Source: Roseofilum reptotaenium CS-1145
Lineage (GTDB): Bacteria; Cyanobacteriota; Cyanobacteriia; Cyanobacteriales; Desertifilaceae
Direction: 5' to 3'
Assembly: GCF_028330985.1 (NCBI RefSeq)
Contig: NZ_JAQMUE010000098.1
Span: forward strand, 1 to 64,000
Length of the DNA: 64,000 bases
Shown: piece after piece, positions 39,371 through 49,314 of the stretch
Layout: each line of letters begins with the position of its first letter
How positions within the stretch are numbered: position 1 is the first letter of the stretch
Notes under the pieces: model-generated
The model's input: only the letters and a program-made list of their open reading frames with translations
What the model was told of the DNA's origin: nothing
Databases searched by the model: none
Made by a program: the position numbers and the translations under genes

Positions 39371-40690
39371 TCATCGTTTCCATAAATTTTCTAAGATTAA
39401 TGCTTTAGTCATCAACCGACCAATTTGTTGGAATCTGGGATAAGTAATGTACACTAAATAATCAGCACATCCATAGGAAATCACAGTAGCAATTGCCGCA
39501 CCAACTTCTTGATATCTTGGAATGAGAACTAGATTAAGTAATATGTTAATCACAGCACCACAGGACGTGCTAACTAATGCAAGGTGAGTCAGACCTTCTG
39601 TGACAATCCAAACTGATTTAGCAACACCTAACGATACAAAAACCGTAGCCCATATATGAATAGCTAATACCGAGCCAGAAGCGGCGTAATTGGGCCCGTA
39701 CATGAGGGTAATCATTGGCTTTGCTAAGAATACCATAGGAATAGCGATCGCATAGGAAATACCTGTCATCATTGTCAACAGCTTTTGCCACCTCTGCTCA
39801 TACAATGATATAGAGATACCTTTAGCTTCAATAAGGGCTGGTGATGCCGAGGAAACCAGAGCTGTGGGAATAAAATACCACAGCTCAGAAATCTTGGTGG
39901 CAACAGAATAAATTCCCACACTCTCATCTCCAAAGATTTGCCCCAACATAATCGCATCAATCCGTAAATAGATGATAACAGCGATACCAGAAAACATTAA
40001 TGGTAGACCATTTTTCAGTAATCTCTTACCCCAAGATAGACTCATACGCCAAGCAGCGATCGCATTTCCTTTGAACTGATAGAGAATTAATAGTCCAATT
40101 GCTCCTAAAACGATCTCTCCTAAAGAGTTCCACGCAAAAAAAACTACTGGTGCTTGTAAAGATACGAGTAAAACTTTTACCCCATTAGCACATAAATAGG
40201 CAGAATTTTTACTCCAAACTGTATATTTAGATTCAACTTGTGATTGGAACCACAGATCTATAGTGTAAAATACTTGGAAACACATTCTCAAGCCGACAAT
40301 TACAACTAGAGCATGAGTTAACTTGTCGTCAGGGCGTATCCAGGAAATAATCATAATTTCTAACAAATACGCAAGGATACTACTCACTAACCTAATAGCA
40401 AAAGCAGTACCGAGAATCTGATGCTTCTCAGATGGATGTTGTACCAAATCTCGGACAACCACTTTATCCAAGCCTAGAGTAGCTAGGGGAGCAAACAGAC
40501 TTGTAAAAGCTAGTGCATAACTCAATAGTCCGAACTTCTGCGGCCCTAAATAACGAGCTACCCAAACGCCAATTAACAAACCTAAACCCATTTGCAACAA
40601 TTTTTCTGAAGCTAACCAACTAGCATTACCAATCATTTGCCGTAATTTCGGACTTAAATTTTGAGCTAATTGACTAATTTTGTTGAACAT
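39371..40690 (-). CDS. Polysaccharide flippase, Wzx/MATE-like
   Basis: 439 residues with about twelve membrane helices and the N-terminal pattern of the PST/oligosaccharide flippase family (SWLASEKLLQMGLGLLIGVW, then RYLGPQKFGLLSYALAFTSL). These proteins flip undecaprenyl-linked repeat units of a surface polysaccharide to the periplasmic face. It precedes, in transcription order, the GT at 38338 and follows the ligase/polymerase gene, as in Wzx/Wzy-type clusters. Confidence 0.88.
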   Translation of the reverse strand: MFNKISQLAQNLSPKLRQMIGNASWLASEKLLQMGLGLLIGVWVARYLGPQKFGLLSYALAFTSLFAPLATLGLDKVVVRDLVQHPSEKHQILGTAFAIRLVSSILAYLLEIMIISWIRPDDKLTHALVVIVGLRMCFQVFYTIDLWFQSQVESKYTVWSKNSAYLCANGVKVLLVSLQAPVVFFAWNSLGEIVLGAIGLLILYQFKGNAIAAWRMSLSWGKRLLKNGLPLMFSGIAVIIYLRIDAIMLGQIFGDESVGIYSVATKISELWYFIPTALVSSASPALIEAKGISISLYEQRWQKLLTMMTGISYAIAIPMVFLAKPMITLMYGPNYAASGSVLAIHIWATVFVSLGVAKSVWIVTEGLTHLALVSTSCGAVINILLNLVLIPRYQEVGAAIATVISYGCADYLVYITYPRFQQIGRLMTKALILENLWKR

Positions 40691-40744
40691 TTATTTGTAA
40701 ATATTTCTCTTCAGATACTGCAACAATATTTAGCTTAAACAAGG

Positions 40745-42133
40745 CTAATAACTATTATTCTTTTTCTGGATATTTTTCGTCATGTCTAAACTCAACCGAG
40801 TTGTTGTAACCACAAACCAAAACCAAGTAGGATTAACTCCCAATAAACCTGTTTCTGTCAAGTTAGTCAGCAAAGTAAAAGTCAAGACAATTATTGGGAT
40901 TCCTGCTTCCGGCATTTTATCTTTACTTAAATAGCTTACAGCTTTAGCCAAAGTATTGACAAAAGCAAAGATGTATAATGTCATTCCCAACCATCCTAAA
41001 TCCGTTGCAATATCCAGAAAACCATTGTGCGAATGAGGAGGAATCCAACCATTGGGATTAATGACATTTCCTGCTGGGTTTTCCGCTGTACTTTTCCAAC
41101 TTTGCCAATATCCCCCCACTCCATGGCCTAATATAGGTTTTTCGTTAATTGCCTCGATCACTAGTGGCCAAAACAAGGTTCTTCCAGTAAGTGTCAAATC
41201 TTTATTGAGAGTATCAACGACAATAAATTCTAAATTCTCTACCACAACAATCATTATGCTTGTACTGACGATCAAAAAGAGTACAATTGAAGTAAATGCC
41301 CATTTTGAAGATAACTTTTTTACAAAATTCAAATATAGTGTCAAAAACATCATGCATACGAATAAGACTTTACTCGCACCACTTTCGCCTCCGTCCATTG
41401 CATACAAAGATAGGAGTGCAATCACAAATGATTGCTTTCGATATTTGGGATTATAAATACCATAAATTAGCCACATTACCATGGTAAATGACATAGCAAA
41501 AGCGAATATATTTTTATGTTTCATAATTCCTTGCCATGCTCCAGTTTTGGAATTAATCCCTACTGAAGGAACAACATTGGCATAATAGATACTAGGCAAC
41601 AAAACTGCAAGGTTTACCCAACGCATGAAACTATATAGTTCGGCCCAAGAGTATTGCTTACCGATATAAACTGCTGCGATCGCTGTTTCTAAATAAACCA
41701 GACTGTTTTTCAAGGTATGAACAAAATCATTTGACCAAAATGCAGAAAACCCAATCATTAGACAAAGAAGAGATAAAAAAGGAGCTTTAACTAAAAAAAC
41801 TGCAAATACATCTCCAATATTTCTTAAGGTTGATCGAAATCGAGACCAGGATACAAATAAAACAACTCCATAGATTGCTAACTGGAGGAATACGGTCATC
41901 ATTCCCACTTTTCTATCAGCTAATATTTTAGGAGTTAATTTATTAAAGGGTAAGATAGATACATCAGTCAGTGCAAATATAAAACCACCCACTACCAATT
42001 TTTCAAACCACTCTGAATTTGTTTTACTCTTGTTGATATAATGAAAAAAAACGGCCACATAGATCAGCCCCGTGGCTAATACCATGAGTGCAATTAATGG
42101 ATTAGCGAGTAGTGATTTGATAACTTCTTTCAT
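40745..42133 (-). CDS. O-antigen ligase/polymerase family protein (Wzy/WaaL-like)
   Basis: 462 residues with about ten to twelve membrane helices. The family's large periplasmic loop lies near GRTLFWPLVIEAINEKPILG ... HGVGGYWQSW ... PHSHNGFLDIATDLG, where HNGFLD carries the conserved His-Asn. It would polymerise flipped repeat units (Wzy) or ligate them to an acceptor (WaaL). In this context, next to flippase and a divergent Wza/Wzc pair, polymerase is the likelier role. Confidence 0.85.
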   Translation of the reverse strand: MKEVIKSLLANPLIALMVLATGLIYVAVFFHYINKSKTNSEWFEKLVVGGFIFALTDVSILPFNKLTPKILADRKVGMMTVFLQLAIYGVVLFVSWSRFRSTLRNIGDVFAVFLVKAPFLSLLCLMIGFSAFWSNDFVHTLKNSLVYLETAIAAVYIGKQYSWAELYSFMRWVNLAVLLPSIYYANVVPSVGINSKTGAWQGIMKHKNIFAFAMSFTMVMWLIYGIYNPKYRKQSFVIALLSLYAMDGGESGASKVLFVCMMFLTLYLNFVKKLSSKWAFTSIVLFLIVSTSIMIVVVENLEFIVVDTLNKDLTLTGRTLFWPLVIEAINEKPILGHGVGGYWQSWKSTAENPAGNVINPNGWIPPHSHNGFLDIATDLGWLGMTLYIFAFVNTLAKAVSYLSKDKMPEAGIPIIVLTFTLLTNLTETGLLGVNPTWFWFVVTTTRLSLDMTKNIQKKNNSY

Positions 42134-42275
42134 TTTTCAATATTGGAACCGAAATATGGCAAGTCACTCATAGCGAATATTTGATATTATTTACATGGAA
42201 AATATTAGGACTAGAATATAGTAGAGATTATATAGGCTATTATTGAGATCAATTATAAACTGAGGGAGACCGACT
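42134..42275. promoter_or_regulatory. Divergent promoter region of the export operons
   Basis: 142 bp between the divergent polymerase/flippase operon and the wza-wzc-like pair. A+T-rich with several TATA-like blocks (for example TATATAGG and TATAAAC near 42228-42258) and GAGGGAGAC just before the Wza-like ATG as a ribosome-binding site. No specific regulator site identified. Confidence 0.4.
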
Positions 42276-43808
42276 ATGGGTACTTATACAAAAAACTTTC
42301 AGTTTTGTCGCCCCCTGTTCGCTTTGGGGGTCGGATGTGGGTTAATAATTCCTCTCATCTTACCAGCAGTTGCTCAACACACTGGTACAGAACCGAACTG
42401 GCCGATCCAGGAATCTTCTGAGGAAAGAAATAGTCCTATATCAACAGAAAATTCATCGATCGCCACCGATAATGCTTATGTTCTAGTTGGGGGCGATCGC
42501 ATCCAAATCGATATCTTAGAACTCCCCGAATATAGCGGCAACTACCAAATCCCAGTTGATGGCCTCATCGAACTTCCTCTGATTGGTTCAATACGCCTTG
42601 GACGCTTAACCTTAGCTCAAGCTAGGGAAGCCCTAGTTCAAGCCTACAGTGATGTGCTGAGATATCCAGTGATCACGATTCGATTGGTTTCTCCTAGTCC
42701 ATTGAACGTGGTCGTTGCTGGAGAAGTTACCAATCCTGGTGCTTTCACAGTGAGTCTGATTGGTGGAGAAGGGGGTAATCCAGGAATCCAATACCCTACC
42801 GTAATCGAGGTTCTTAAAGAAGCAGGTGGAATAACTCTAGCAGCAGATATCAGTCAAATTAAGATTACCCGAACCATTTGGCAAGATAACCAGCAGAAGG
42901 AAATAACCCTCGACGTTGATCTGCAACAGTTGATTCAGGGCAATCCCTCCAGCACAGATATAACTATACGCAGTGGAGATAAAATCTTCGTACCCACTCA
43001 ATTTGAAGTCAACTTGAAACAACTATGGCAACTGGCTAGAGTTGATTTCTCAGCCGATCGCAATCAGAGACAGTCTATTGTTGTTGCCGGTGAAGTTCAT
43101 AACCCGGGTTCCTACCATATTACCTTAGCCATACCGGGTAGCCCAGTGATCAGCTTGCCTACTGTTTCCTCAGCTATTCAGGAAGCCGGAGGAATCAAAC
43201 CCTTGGCAGATCTTCGTAACATGAAGCTACGTCGCCAGACTCAAACGGGTTCTGAGCTGATTATTCCACTCGATTTTTGGGAGTTGTTGCATAATGGAGA
43301 TATTACTCAAGATACCATTGTTCAAAGTGGAGACTCAATTATCATTCCTAGAGTAGCGGAAATTTCTAATGCAGAAGTGTCTGAATTAGCGGCAGTCAAC
43401 TTTGCCCGGCAGTCAATTACAGTGAGTGTGATTGGAGAAGTGCGATCACCTGGCTCCCTTGAGGTGCCACCGAGTACTTCTCTCAATCAAATATTACTGC
43501 GTGCCGGTGGTTTTAATGGCAGCCGAGCCAAAACTAGCCGAGTACAACTCCTACGGTTAAACTCCAATGGGAAAGTCATCAGTCGCCAAATTGGGATTGA
43601 TTTCAATCAAGATATCAATGAACAAACGAATCCATTCCTACAAGACAATGACATCATTGTTGTCAGTCGTTCTGGGATAGCGCGCTTTTCTGATACCCTT
43701 CAACTCGCTCTCAATCCTGCTAACCGTCTTTTTTCATTATGGAGTATCCCACTACGCACTCTTGAGGTACTCGCTAGAATTGGCGTTATTCAATCCGAAG
43801 AAAATTAA
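42276..43808 (+). CDS. Wza-like polysaccharide export protein with SLBB domains
   Basis: 510 residues. A signal-like N-terminus (PLFALGVGCGLIIPLILPAV) is followed by a Poly_export domain (VGGDRIQIDILELPEYSGNY) and three SLBB-type ligand-binding domains, each started by a phrase like NVVVAGEVTNPGAFTV, SIVVAGEVHNPGSYHI and SVIGEVRSPGSLEV. The C-terminal region is hydrophilic. It likely forms the outer-membrane channel or periplasmic connector through which the polymer leaves. The tyrosine-kinase gene follows after 32 bp. Confidence 0.92.
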   Translation: MGTYTKNFQFCRPLFALGVGCGLIIPLILPAVAQHTGTEPNWPIQESSEERNSPISTENSSIATDNAYVLVGGDRIQIDILELPEYSGNYQIPVDGLIELPLIGSIRLGRLTLAQAREALVQAYSDVLRYPVITIRLVSPSPLNVVVAGEVTNPGAFTVSLIGGEGGNPGIQYPTVIEVLKEAGGITLAADISQIKITRTIWQDNQQKEITLDVDLQQLIQGNPSSTDITIRSGDKIFVPTQFEVNLKQLWQLARVDFSADRNQRQSIVVAGEVHNPGSYHITLAIPGSPVISLPTVSSAIQEAGGIKPLADLRNMKLRRQTQTGSELIIPLDFWELLHNGDITQDTIVQSGDSIIIPRVAEISNAEVSELAAVNFARQSITVSVIGEVRSPGSLEVPPSTSLNQILLRAGGFNGSRAKTSRVQLLRLNSNGKVISRQIGIDFNQDINEQTNPFLQDNDIIVVSRSGIARFSDTLQLALNPANRLFSLWSIPLRTLEVLARIGVIQSEEN

Positions 43809-43840
43809 CCTAGCCATAATGAATCAGCAATTTATCGATT

Positions 43841-46156
43841 ATGACGAACTCAAAAAAAATACCTACATCCTATTCAGAAAATGGTCGCCCAGAAATAGCA
43901 AGCCTTAATGGTATGGCAACCTTTAGGGCTGAGGAGTTTCCAGAAGAACAAACAATCGATCTTACCTGGTTGTTATCTGTATTGCGTCGTCGGGTATGGA
44001 TTATGGCGGCGGCAACTTTTGTATTGAGCGTATTATCTGGAGGAAGCCTTGTCTGGATGGCTCGTCAAACTGTACCCTCCTATGAAGGTTGGCTACAATT
44101 GTTGCTCGAACCAGTAACCGCAGAAGGTCGTTCCGCTCGACTGTTATTACTAGGTGAATCAGGTGGAGATACCGACTTAGCTGATATTACAGGTAAACTT
44201 CGCATTGAAAGCACTGATTTGGTTGATTATGAAACAATGATTAGGGTACTCAAAAGCCCGAAAGTGATGGAGCCTTTAATTGAGGAATTGCAGCAGGAAT
44301 ACCCTGAAATTAATTACAATAATTTGCAGTCGAAACTCGTTCTTAGTCGCAGAAGTTATGAAAAAGATGGGAAGCAAGAAGGAACTAAAATCATGTTGGT
44401 TCGATATGAAGATAGTGATACTGATAAAATTTTATTTGTCTTAGATAAGGTTAGCGAAGCATTTTTACAATATTCTTTAGATGAACGAATAGACGCTCTA
44501 CAAAAGGGAGTTGATTTTATTGATGAACAGTTGCCTGAACTGAGAGAAAGAGTTGAATATTATCAGTTGCAACTGCAAAATATTCGGCAAAAAAATGGTA
44601 TAAACTTTCCTGATATAGAAGCTAGTGGTTTATCAGAGCAATCACTTTTAATTAAAAAAAGGAAACTGGAATATCAAGCGGAGTTAGAGGGTAAAAGACG
44701 TTTTTATGAAACATTCAAAAGACAAATTGAGAGTGGTAATCCAATTAGTGTTTTGACCTTTAAAGATCAAGCTTATAAATCGATATTAGAAGATTATCAG
44801 CAAATCGAAGTGCAACTTTCACTGAAACTCAGTCAGTTTAGGGAAGATAGTATTCCTATAAAAATCTTACAAGAGAAACAGGAAAGAGTAATGAACACTG
44901 TACAGGATATTGCTCAAGTAGAATTGGAGACAGCAAGTAGTGAAATTGAAGTTTTAGAATCCCGAATTAAATCTTTAGAAGCATCGCAGAAAGAAGTGGA
45001 TCGCAAAATACAAATTTTTCCAGATATTCTCCGACAGTATTCGGAAATTGAAGCCTCTCTAGAGGTTAAAAAAAATACACTTAAAGAATTTTTGGAAAAG
45101 CGAGAGACGCTTAGATTAAACGCTTCTCAAAGAGATTTTCCTTGGTCAATTATTTCTCCCCCTAAACTGTTGAGATACTCGAATGGACAATTAAAACCTA
45201 CATCTCAGGTCAGTACTAGGAAGCAACTGGCCCTAGCTTTAATCTTGAGTATGCTACTGGGAGTTGCAATTGGATTAGTTATAGAAATTTTAGATCCAGT
45301 ATTCCATAGTCCTGACGAGATAAAAATTGATACAAAGACAAAGCTTCTTGGAGTGATTCCTACTGATCGGCAGATGAAAGAAAGTCAGAAAAAACGACGG
45401 CAATTTTATAAATTATTTGTCAACTCTAAGTATGGCGATCGCACGTGGTATCAACCCGAATATAGTGCTCTATTCGTAGAGTCTTTTCGTTCTTTGTATA
45501 CCAATATTAACTTACTGGGATCTAAAAATCACGCCATTCGATCACTTGTCGTCAGTTCCGCTAGTCCTGAAGATGGCAAATCTACCGTTGCTCTCAATCT
45601 CGCTCAAACCGCTGCTGCCATTGGTAAGCGAGTTTTGCTCGTTGATGCCAACCTACGTTCTCCTCAACTCCATCTATCCCTCGGTCTAGAGAATAAACAG
45701 GGTCTCAGTGATACTGTGGTGAACTACCTGAGCCTCAATGAGGTCATCCAAGCCTCCCCTATCGAAGAAAACCTATTGTTCCTCAGCGCCGGTCAAATTT
45801 CTCCCGATCCGATTAAACTTCTCTCCTCCCAGAAAATGCAATACCTGATGGGACAATTGCAGGGATTCTTCGATCTCGTCATCTACGATACCCCTGCATT
45901 AGTGGGATTAGCCGATCCCTACATCCTCGCCGATTATACTGATGGTATGATACTTGTCGTTCGAGTTGGAAAAACTGAGCGTTCTGCGATTGCACAAGCT
46001 CTAGAAGAACGAAGAACGTCTAAAACTAACATCCTCGGCATTGTAGCTAATGATGTGCAAGATAGTATCTCAAAAACATCCAGAGTTCATCATCAACACT
46101 ACTATTCCTCTCCTTCCTCTACAACACGGTTAGATGAAGGTATAACGAGGTTGTAA
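43841..46156 (+). CDS. Wzc-like polysaccharide co-polymerase / tyrosine autokinase
   Basis: 771 residues. Wzz-like N-terminus with a helix at ~50-75 (VWIMAAATFVLSVLSGGSL), a long periplasmic coiled-coil region, a second helix near 465-490, then the BY-kinase: Walker A SASPEDGKST (~573), Walker A' VLLVDANLRSP and a Walker B-like VIYDTPALVG. The tail YY in HHQHYYSSPSS is a small tyrosine cluster where autophosphorylation may occur. It would control chain length and export together with the Wza-like protein. A hairpin follows the stop. Confidence 0.92.
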   Translation: MTNSKKIPTSYSENGRPEIASLNGMATFRAEEFPEEQTIDLTWLLSVLRRRVWIMAAATFVLSVLSGGSLVWMARQTVPSYEGWLQLLLEPVTAEGRSARLLLLGESGGDTDLADITGKLRIESTDLVDYETMIRVLKSPKVMEPLIEELQQEYPEINYNNLQSKLVLSRRSYEKDGKQEGTKIMLVRYEDSDTDKILFVLDKVSEAFLQYSLDERIDALQKGVDFIDEQLPELRERVEYYQLQLQNIRQKNGINFPDIEASGLSEQSLLIKKRKLEYQAELEGKRRFYETFKRQIESGNPISVLTFKDQAYKSILEDYQQIEVQLSLKLSQFREDSIPIKILQEKQERVMNTVQDIAQVELETASSEIEVLESRIKSLEASQKEVDRKIQIFPDILRQYSEIEASLEVKKNTLKEFLEKRETLRLNASQRDFPWSIISPPKLLRYSNGQLKPTSQVSTRKQLALALILSMLLGVAIGLVIEILDPVFHSPDEIKIDTKTKLLGVIPTDRQMKESQKKRRQFYKLFVNSKYGDRTWYQPEYSALFVESFRSLYTNINLLGSKNHAIRSLVVSSASPEDGKSTVALNLAQTAAAIGKRVLLVDANLRSPQLHLSLGLENKQGLSDTVVNYLSLNEVIQASPIEENLLFLSAGQISPDPIKLLSSQKMQYLMGQLQGFFDLVIYDTPALVGLADPYILADYTDGMILVVRVGKTERSAIAQALEERRTSKTNILGIVANDVQDSISKTSRVHHQHYYSSPSSTTRLDEGITRL

Positions 46157-46179
46157 TCACCTTTGAGCAGACAACACAA

Positions 46180-46216
46180 AAGGCTCAATGGTATAACAAA
46201 TTAACCATTAAGCCTT
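46180..46216 (+). terminator. Hairpin after the Wzc-like gene
   Basis: AAGGCTCAATGGT (46180-46192) and ACCATTAAGCCTT (46204-46216) pair with one mismatch around a 11-nt loop. No T run, so termination is plausible rather than certain; it may also serve the convergent PEP-CTERM gene. Confidence 0.5.
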
Positions 46217-46260
46217 ATAATGAAGTTCAGATTAGCGTTGACTTGAAAGGAGCTAATCGA

Positions 46261-47046
46261 CTAGCTACGACGCTTGCGAAGTCCTAAAGCGCTTGCCGCA
46301 GCTAAGAATCCTAAACCAAGGACAGTAGAAGGTTCCGGTACATCCTTAGTAATAATCTCGTCAAATCCTTGGAAGCGGAAGGCTACTCCGTCACCGGTGA
46401 GGCCTGCATAATCGGCTCCTAAAGAGAGAGTAATGGAGCTAACATCTGTGAAGGTCAAGCTCAACAAGTTACTATCATAAAAGGCTTCATCCCCTAGCTC
46501 ATTGCGATGGAAGAGTGAATTAACCTCCTGACCATTCACGTGAGTTACGCCAGTTGTCCCCCACCCGTTTTCAACATCGAAGAAATCAATTGTCAGCTCA
46601 TCAATGGTTTCAGTAAAGTTGAACTCGAAGTCACCAACTTCGAGTTGTCCTTGTTCTTCATTGGGAGCAACAGCACGGAACCAGTATCCTGTGGTGTTAG
46701 TTCCCAGGTCACTCTCACCGAAGTTAACTGTTTCCGTGTTATTGGTGTACTCGTTAGCGGTTCCCAACCCATCTAAGAACAGGCGGCTGCGCTGAGGAGT
46801 TCCTGGATTTTCCGCATCATCCCAGGCCAGACTCTCTACACTTTGAATATATCCAAGTGGCATGTCCAGGCACTCTTCAATACATCCAAAACCAGTATCA
46901 AACTCACCTTCAAAACCAGTAAAAGGATTACCAGGGTTAGCGGAGGCGGAGGGAGCTAACATCCCTGCAACTAGAGTGGAAGCTACTGCTCCAGCTGCTA
47001 CTGTACTAACTCTTTTGGTAATTTCAGATAAAGATTGAGAGGTCAT
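46261..47046 (-). CDS. PEP-CTERM sorting-domain secreted protein
   Basis: 261 residues from ATG 47046, chosen for GGAG 8 bp upstream and because it puts a signal peptide first (ITKRVSTVAAGAVASTLVAG, cleavage near SASA-NP). A longer frame from 47139 is not needed. The C-terminus VPEPSTVLGLGFLAAASALG plus LRKRRS is a textbook PEP-CTERM signal: PEP, helix, basic end, processed by an exosortase. The middle is a beta-rich, low-cysteine domain of unknown function. PEP-CTERM proteins are typically exported with exopolysaccharide, and this gene lies beside the Wza/Wzc operon. No exosortase gene is in the window. Confidence 0.88.
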   Translation of the reverse strand: MTSQSLSEITKRVSTVAAGAVASTLVAGMLAPSASANPGNPFTGFEGEFDTGFGCIEECLDMPLGYIQSVESLAWDDAENPGTPQRSRLFLDGLGTANEYTNNTETVNFGESDLGTNTTGYWFRAVAPNEEQGQLEVGDFEFNFTETIDELTIDFFDVENGWGTTGVTHVNGQEVNSLFHRNELGDEAFYDSNLLSLTFTDVSSITLSLGADYAGLTGDGVAFRFQGFDEIITKDVPEPSTVLGLGFLAAASALGLRKRRS

Positions 47047-47379
47047 GATTGTGTCTCCTAGAACTGTGTGAGTTGATAAGTTTGTATACTCTTTTCTTTG
47101 CTTTCCTCTACGATAGTTCTCTGGGACTGGTCTTCGCATCAGAGAGATTGGGGATTTTTGATTTGAAGTTCCGATGTAGAAGTCTGGTGGCTTATGAGTG
47201 TACTTAAGTAGTTATTCGGGAAAAATACTGATCTGAGGCCTAGATAGCCCCATATCGTTGGCAATGATCCGTATAAGTGAGGAGAGAAAAATAGATTCCA
47301 GACGAAAACGCCCCATTGATGGGCATGAGGAGCCTGGGAAGATACAGAGATTTATGGGGTCAGTCCTAAAAGATGATGG
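47047..47379. other. Intergenic region upstream of the PEP-CTERM gene
   Basis: No gene. The promoter of the PEP-CTERM gene should lie here. A short inverted repeat CCCAT..ATGGG occurs near 47312-47323 and the rest shows nothing I can name. Confidence 0.4.
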
Positions 47380-48366
47380 TTACTGGTGAATAACGGATCG
47401 CACTCTATAGATGGGTCGATTTTGAGATTCATGGTAGGTTCGCATGAGGAGTTCTCCGAGCAAACCAAAGCAAAATAGCTGTATGCCAGTCAAGAGAAGG
47501 ACTACGACTAAAATGAGTAGGGGACGGCCGCCTATTTCTTCGCCAAAACCGAACTTGAGGATGGTGAGGTAGATCCCCAACAGAAATCCCACAAACATCG
47601 AGAGTAGGCCCATGGAGCCAAAGATGTGCATGGGCCGGGTGAGAAATGTCTTCATAAACCAAACGGTTAGGAGATCCATTAAGACTCGGAAGGTGCGTCC
47701 TAGACCATATTTGCTTTTGCCGTACTGCCGAGCATGGTGGCGTACTGGAATTTCGGTGATTCTGGCTCCTTCGATAAAGGCTAAGGCGGGTAAGAAGCGG
47801 TGGAGTTCTCCATAGAGGTTCATATCGGCGACAACTTCGGCGCGATAGGCTTTGAGGGAGCATCCGTAGTCATGGAGTTGGACTCCTGTAACTTTGCCGA
47901 TGATCCAGTTGGCGATTTTAGAGGGTAGGAGCCTAGTGACTGCATCATCTTGGCGTTGTTTGCGCCAACCACTGACGAGATCGTAGCCTTGTTCGATGGT
48001 TTCTAGGAGTAGGGGAATGTCGGCGGGGTCGTTTTGAAGATCGGCATCAAGGGTAATGAAAATATTTCCTTGGGCATATTCAAATCCAGCAGCCATGGCT
48101 GGGGTTTGACCATAATTTCTCCGTAGAATAACGGCTTTGAGATGGGGGGTTTTGTGGGCGAGTTCGGTTAAGAGTTCTGTGGAGCCGTCGCTGGAGCCAT
48201 CATCGACGCAGATGAGTTCGTAGGTGCGTTGGGTTTGGGGGAGTATTTTGGAGATCGCCTCTACCAATAGCGGCAGGCTTTCTACTTCGTTGTAAATGGG
48301 AGCAATCACGGAAATTTCGGGCTTAGGAGTGGTTTCAACGGTAGGCAGAGTTGGGGAAGCATTCAT
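47380..48366 (-). CDS. Polyprenyl-phosphate glycosyltransferase (GtrB/DPM1-like)
   Basis: 328 residues. GT2 domain with ISVIAPIYNEVESLPLLVEA, DDGSSDGSTELL and LDADLQNDPADIP, followed by two C-terminal membrane helices (~235-260 and ~275-300), the arrangement of GtrB/DPM-type enzymes that charge polyprenyl phosphate with a sugar. Its ATG is 4 bp from the end of the next gene upstream, and all three genes of this group run together on the minus strand. Confidence 0.88.
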   Translation of the reverse strand: MNASPTLPTVETTPKPEISVIAPIYNEVESLPLLVEAISKILPQTQRTYELICVDDGSSDGSTELLTELAHKTPHLKAVILRRNYGQTPAMAAGFEYAQGNIFITLDADLQNDPADIPLLLETIEQGYDLVSGWRKQRQDDAVTRLLPSKIANWIIGKVTGVQLHDYGCSLKAYRAEVVADMNLYGELHRFLPALAFIEGARITEIPVRHHARQYGKSKYGLGRTFRVLMDLLTVWFMKTFLTRPMHIFGSMGLLSMFVGFLLGIYLTILKFGFGEEIGGRPLLILVVVLLLTGIQLFCFGLLGELLMRTYHESQNRPIYRVRSVIHQ

Positions 48367-48370
48367 AGGA

Positions 48371-49303
48371 TTAGGGGTTCTTGAGACTAAACTGTTTATA
48401 AAGCCAGGCGAGTAGAGCGCCGATCGCCTCTGCTAATACACTAATGACCCGATATAAGGCGACTCCACTGAGGATGATAGCAGGTGGATAGACTCCATCC
48501 AAGAGGGCGATCGCTGTGGCTTCAAAGACTCCCAATCCTCCGGGTGCGCCGGGAATGACTAAGCCGAGTAACCAGGCAAAGCTAAAGGCACTTAAGAGTT
48601 GGGGAACTTGCGCCATTTCTATGGTCGATAGGGCTGCCAGGGCAAATAAAAATCCTAGTCCTCGAATCAAGAGAAATCCCATTTCACCGAGTAAGGGTTT
48701 TAAGGGATAGCGCTTTAATTCGGCTGAGGGTTGCTCCTGGGCTGCTAGGTCTCCTTTTGCTTTCTTTTTCGAGAGAAAAGTGAGGATAGGATTCAATATC
48801 CGAGGATGAACGCCTATCAAGACGATGACTAAAGTTACTCCTTGCAGCAGTCCTCGGCTTTGAGGACTCGCACCTGCGGCTAGGATCAGGGCTGAAGCTG
48901 CCATGAGTAGGGGTTCCATTAGGGTGCTGAGGATGGCGATCGCTCCTGGAACACCCACACTTTGAGCGGCTCGAATGCGACCATAGAAGTGCCAGACATT
49001 ACCGGGCAAATATTTGCCAATATTGGTGATCAGATAGGTTTGAATGCTCCAAATGGCTTTAACTCGTTGGTTGAACTCGGCTAAAATCCAGCCCCAGATC
49101 CAGCCTGACCAAATATGAGCGGCGATCGTAATCAGAAGGGCGATCGCCAAACTCATCCATCCCCACCCACTGATGCGGATTGCCAGTACCTCCTGCCAAT
49201 GATCTTTGAAGGCTTTGGCCAGAAAAAACAACGCCAGCCCCACAATAAACCATCGTAGGTAAGGTTTCAGAGTTGAGACTAAGCGTTCAAGAAAACGTTT
49301 CAT
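48371..49303 (-). CDS. Membrane protein of the YbhN/LPG-synthase (UPF0104) family
   Basis: 310 residues with about eight membrane helices. The family is recognised by the VWHFYGRIRAAQSVGVPGA segment, LLGLVIPGAPGGLGVFEATA and the final ALYRVISVLAEAIGALLAW. Some members are the membrane domain of lysyl-phosphatidylglycerol synthase; others are suggested lipid translocators. Sandwiched between a polyprenyl-phosphate-sugar synthase and a GT39 enzyme, a lipid-linked-sugar flippase role is attractive but unproven. Gaps to neighbours are 4 and 11 bp. Confidence 0.8.
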   Translation of the reverse strand: MKRFLERLVSTLKPYLRWFIVGLALFFLAKAFKDHWQEVLAIRISGWGWMSLAIALLITIAAHIWSGWIWGWILAEFNQRVKAIWSIQTYLITNIGKYLPGNVWHFYGRIRAAQSVGVPGAIAILSTLMEPLLMAASALILAAGASPQSRGLLQGVTLVIVLIGVHPRILNPILTFLSKKKAKGDLAAQEQPSAELKRYPLKPLLGEMGFLLIRGLGFLFALAALSTIEMAQVPQLLSAFSFAWLLGLVIPGAPGGLGVFEATAIALLDGVYPPAIILSGVALYRVISVLAEAIGALLAWLYKQFSLKNP

Positions 49304-49314
49304 AATTATCTAAC

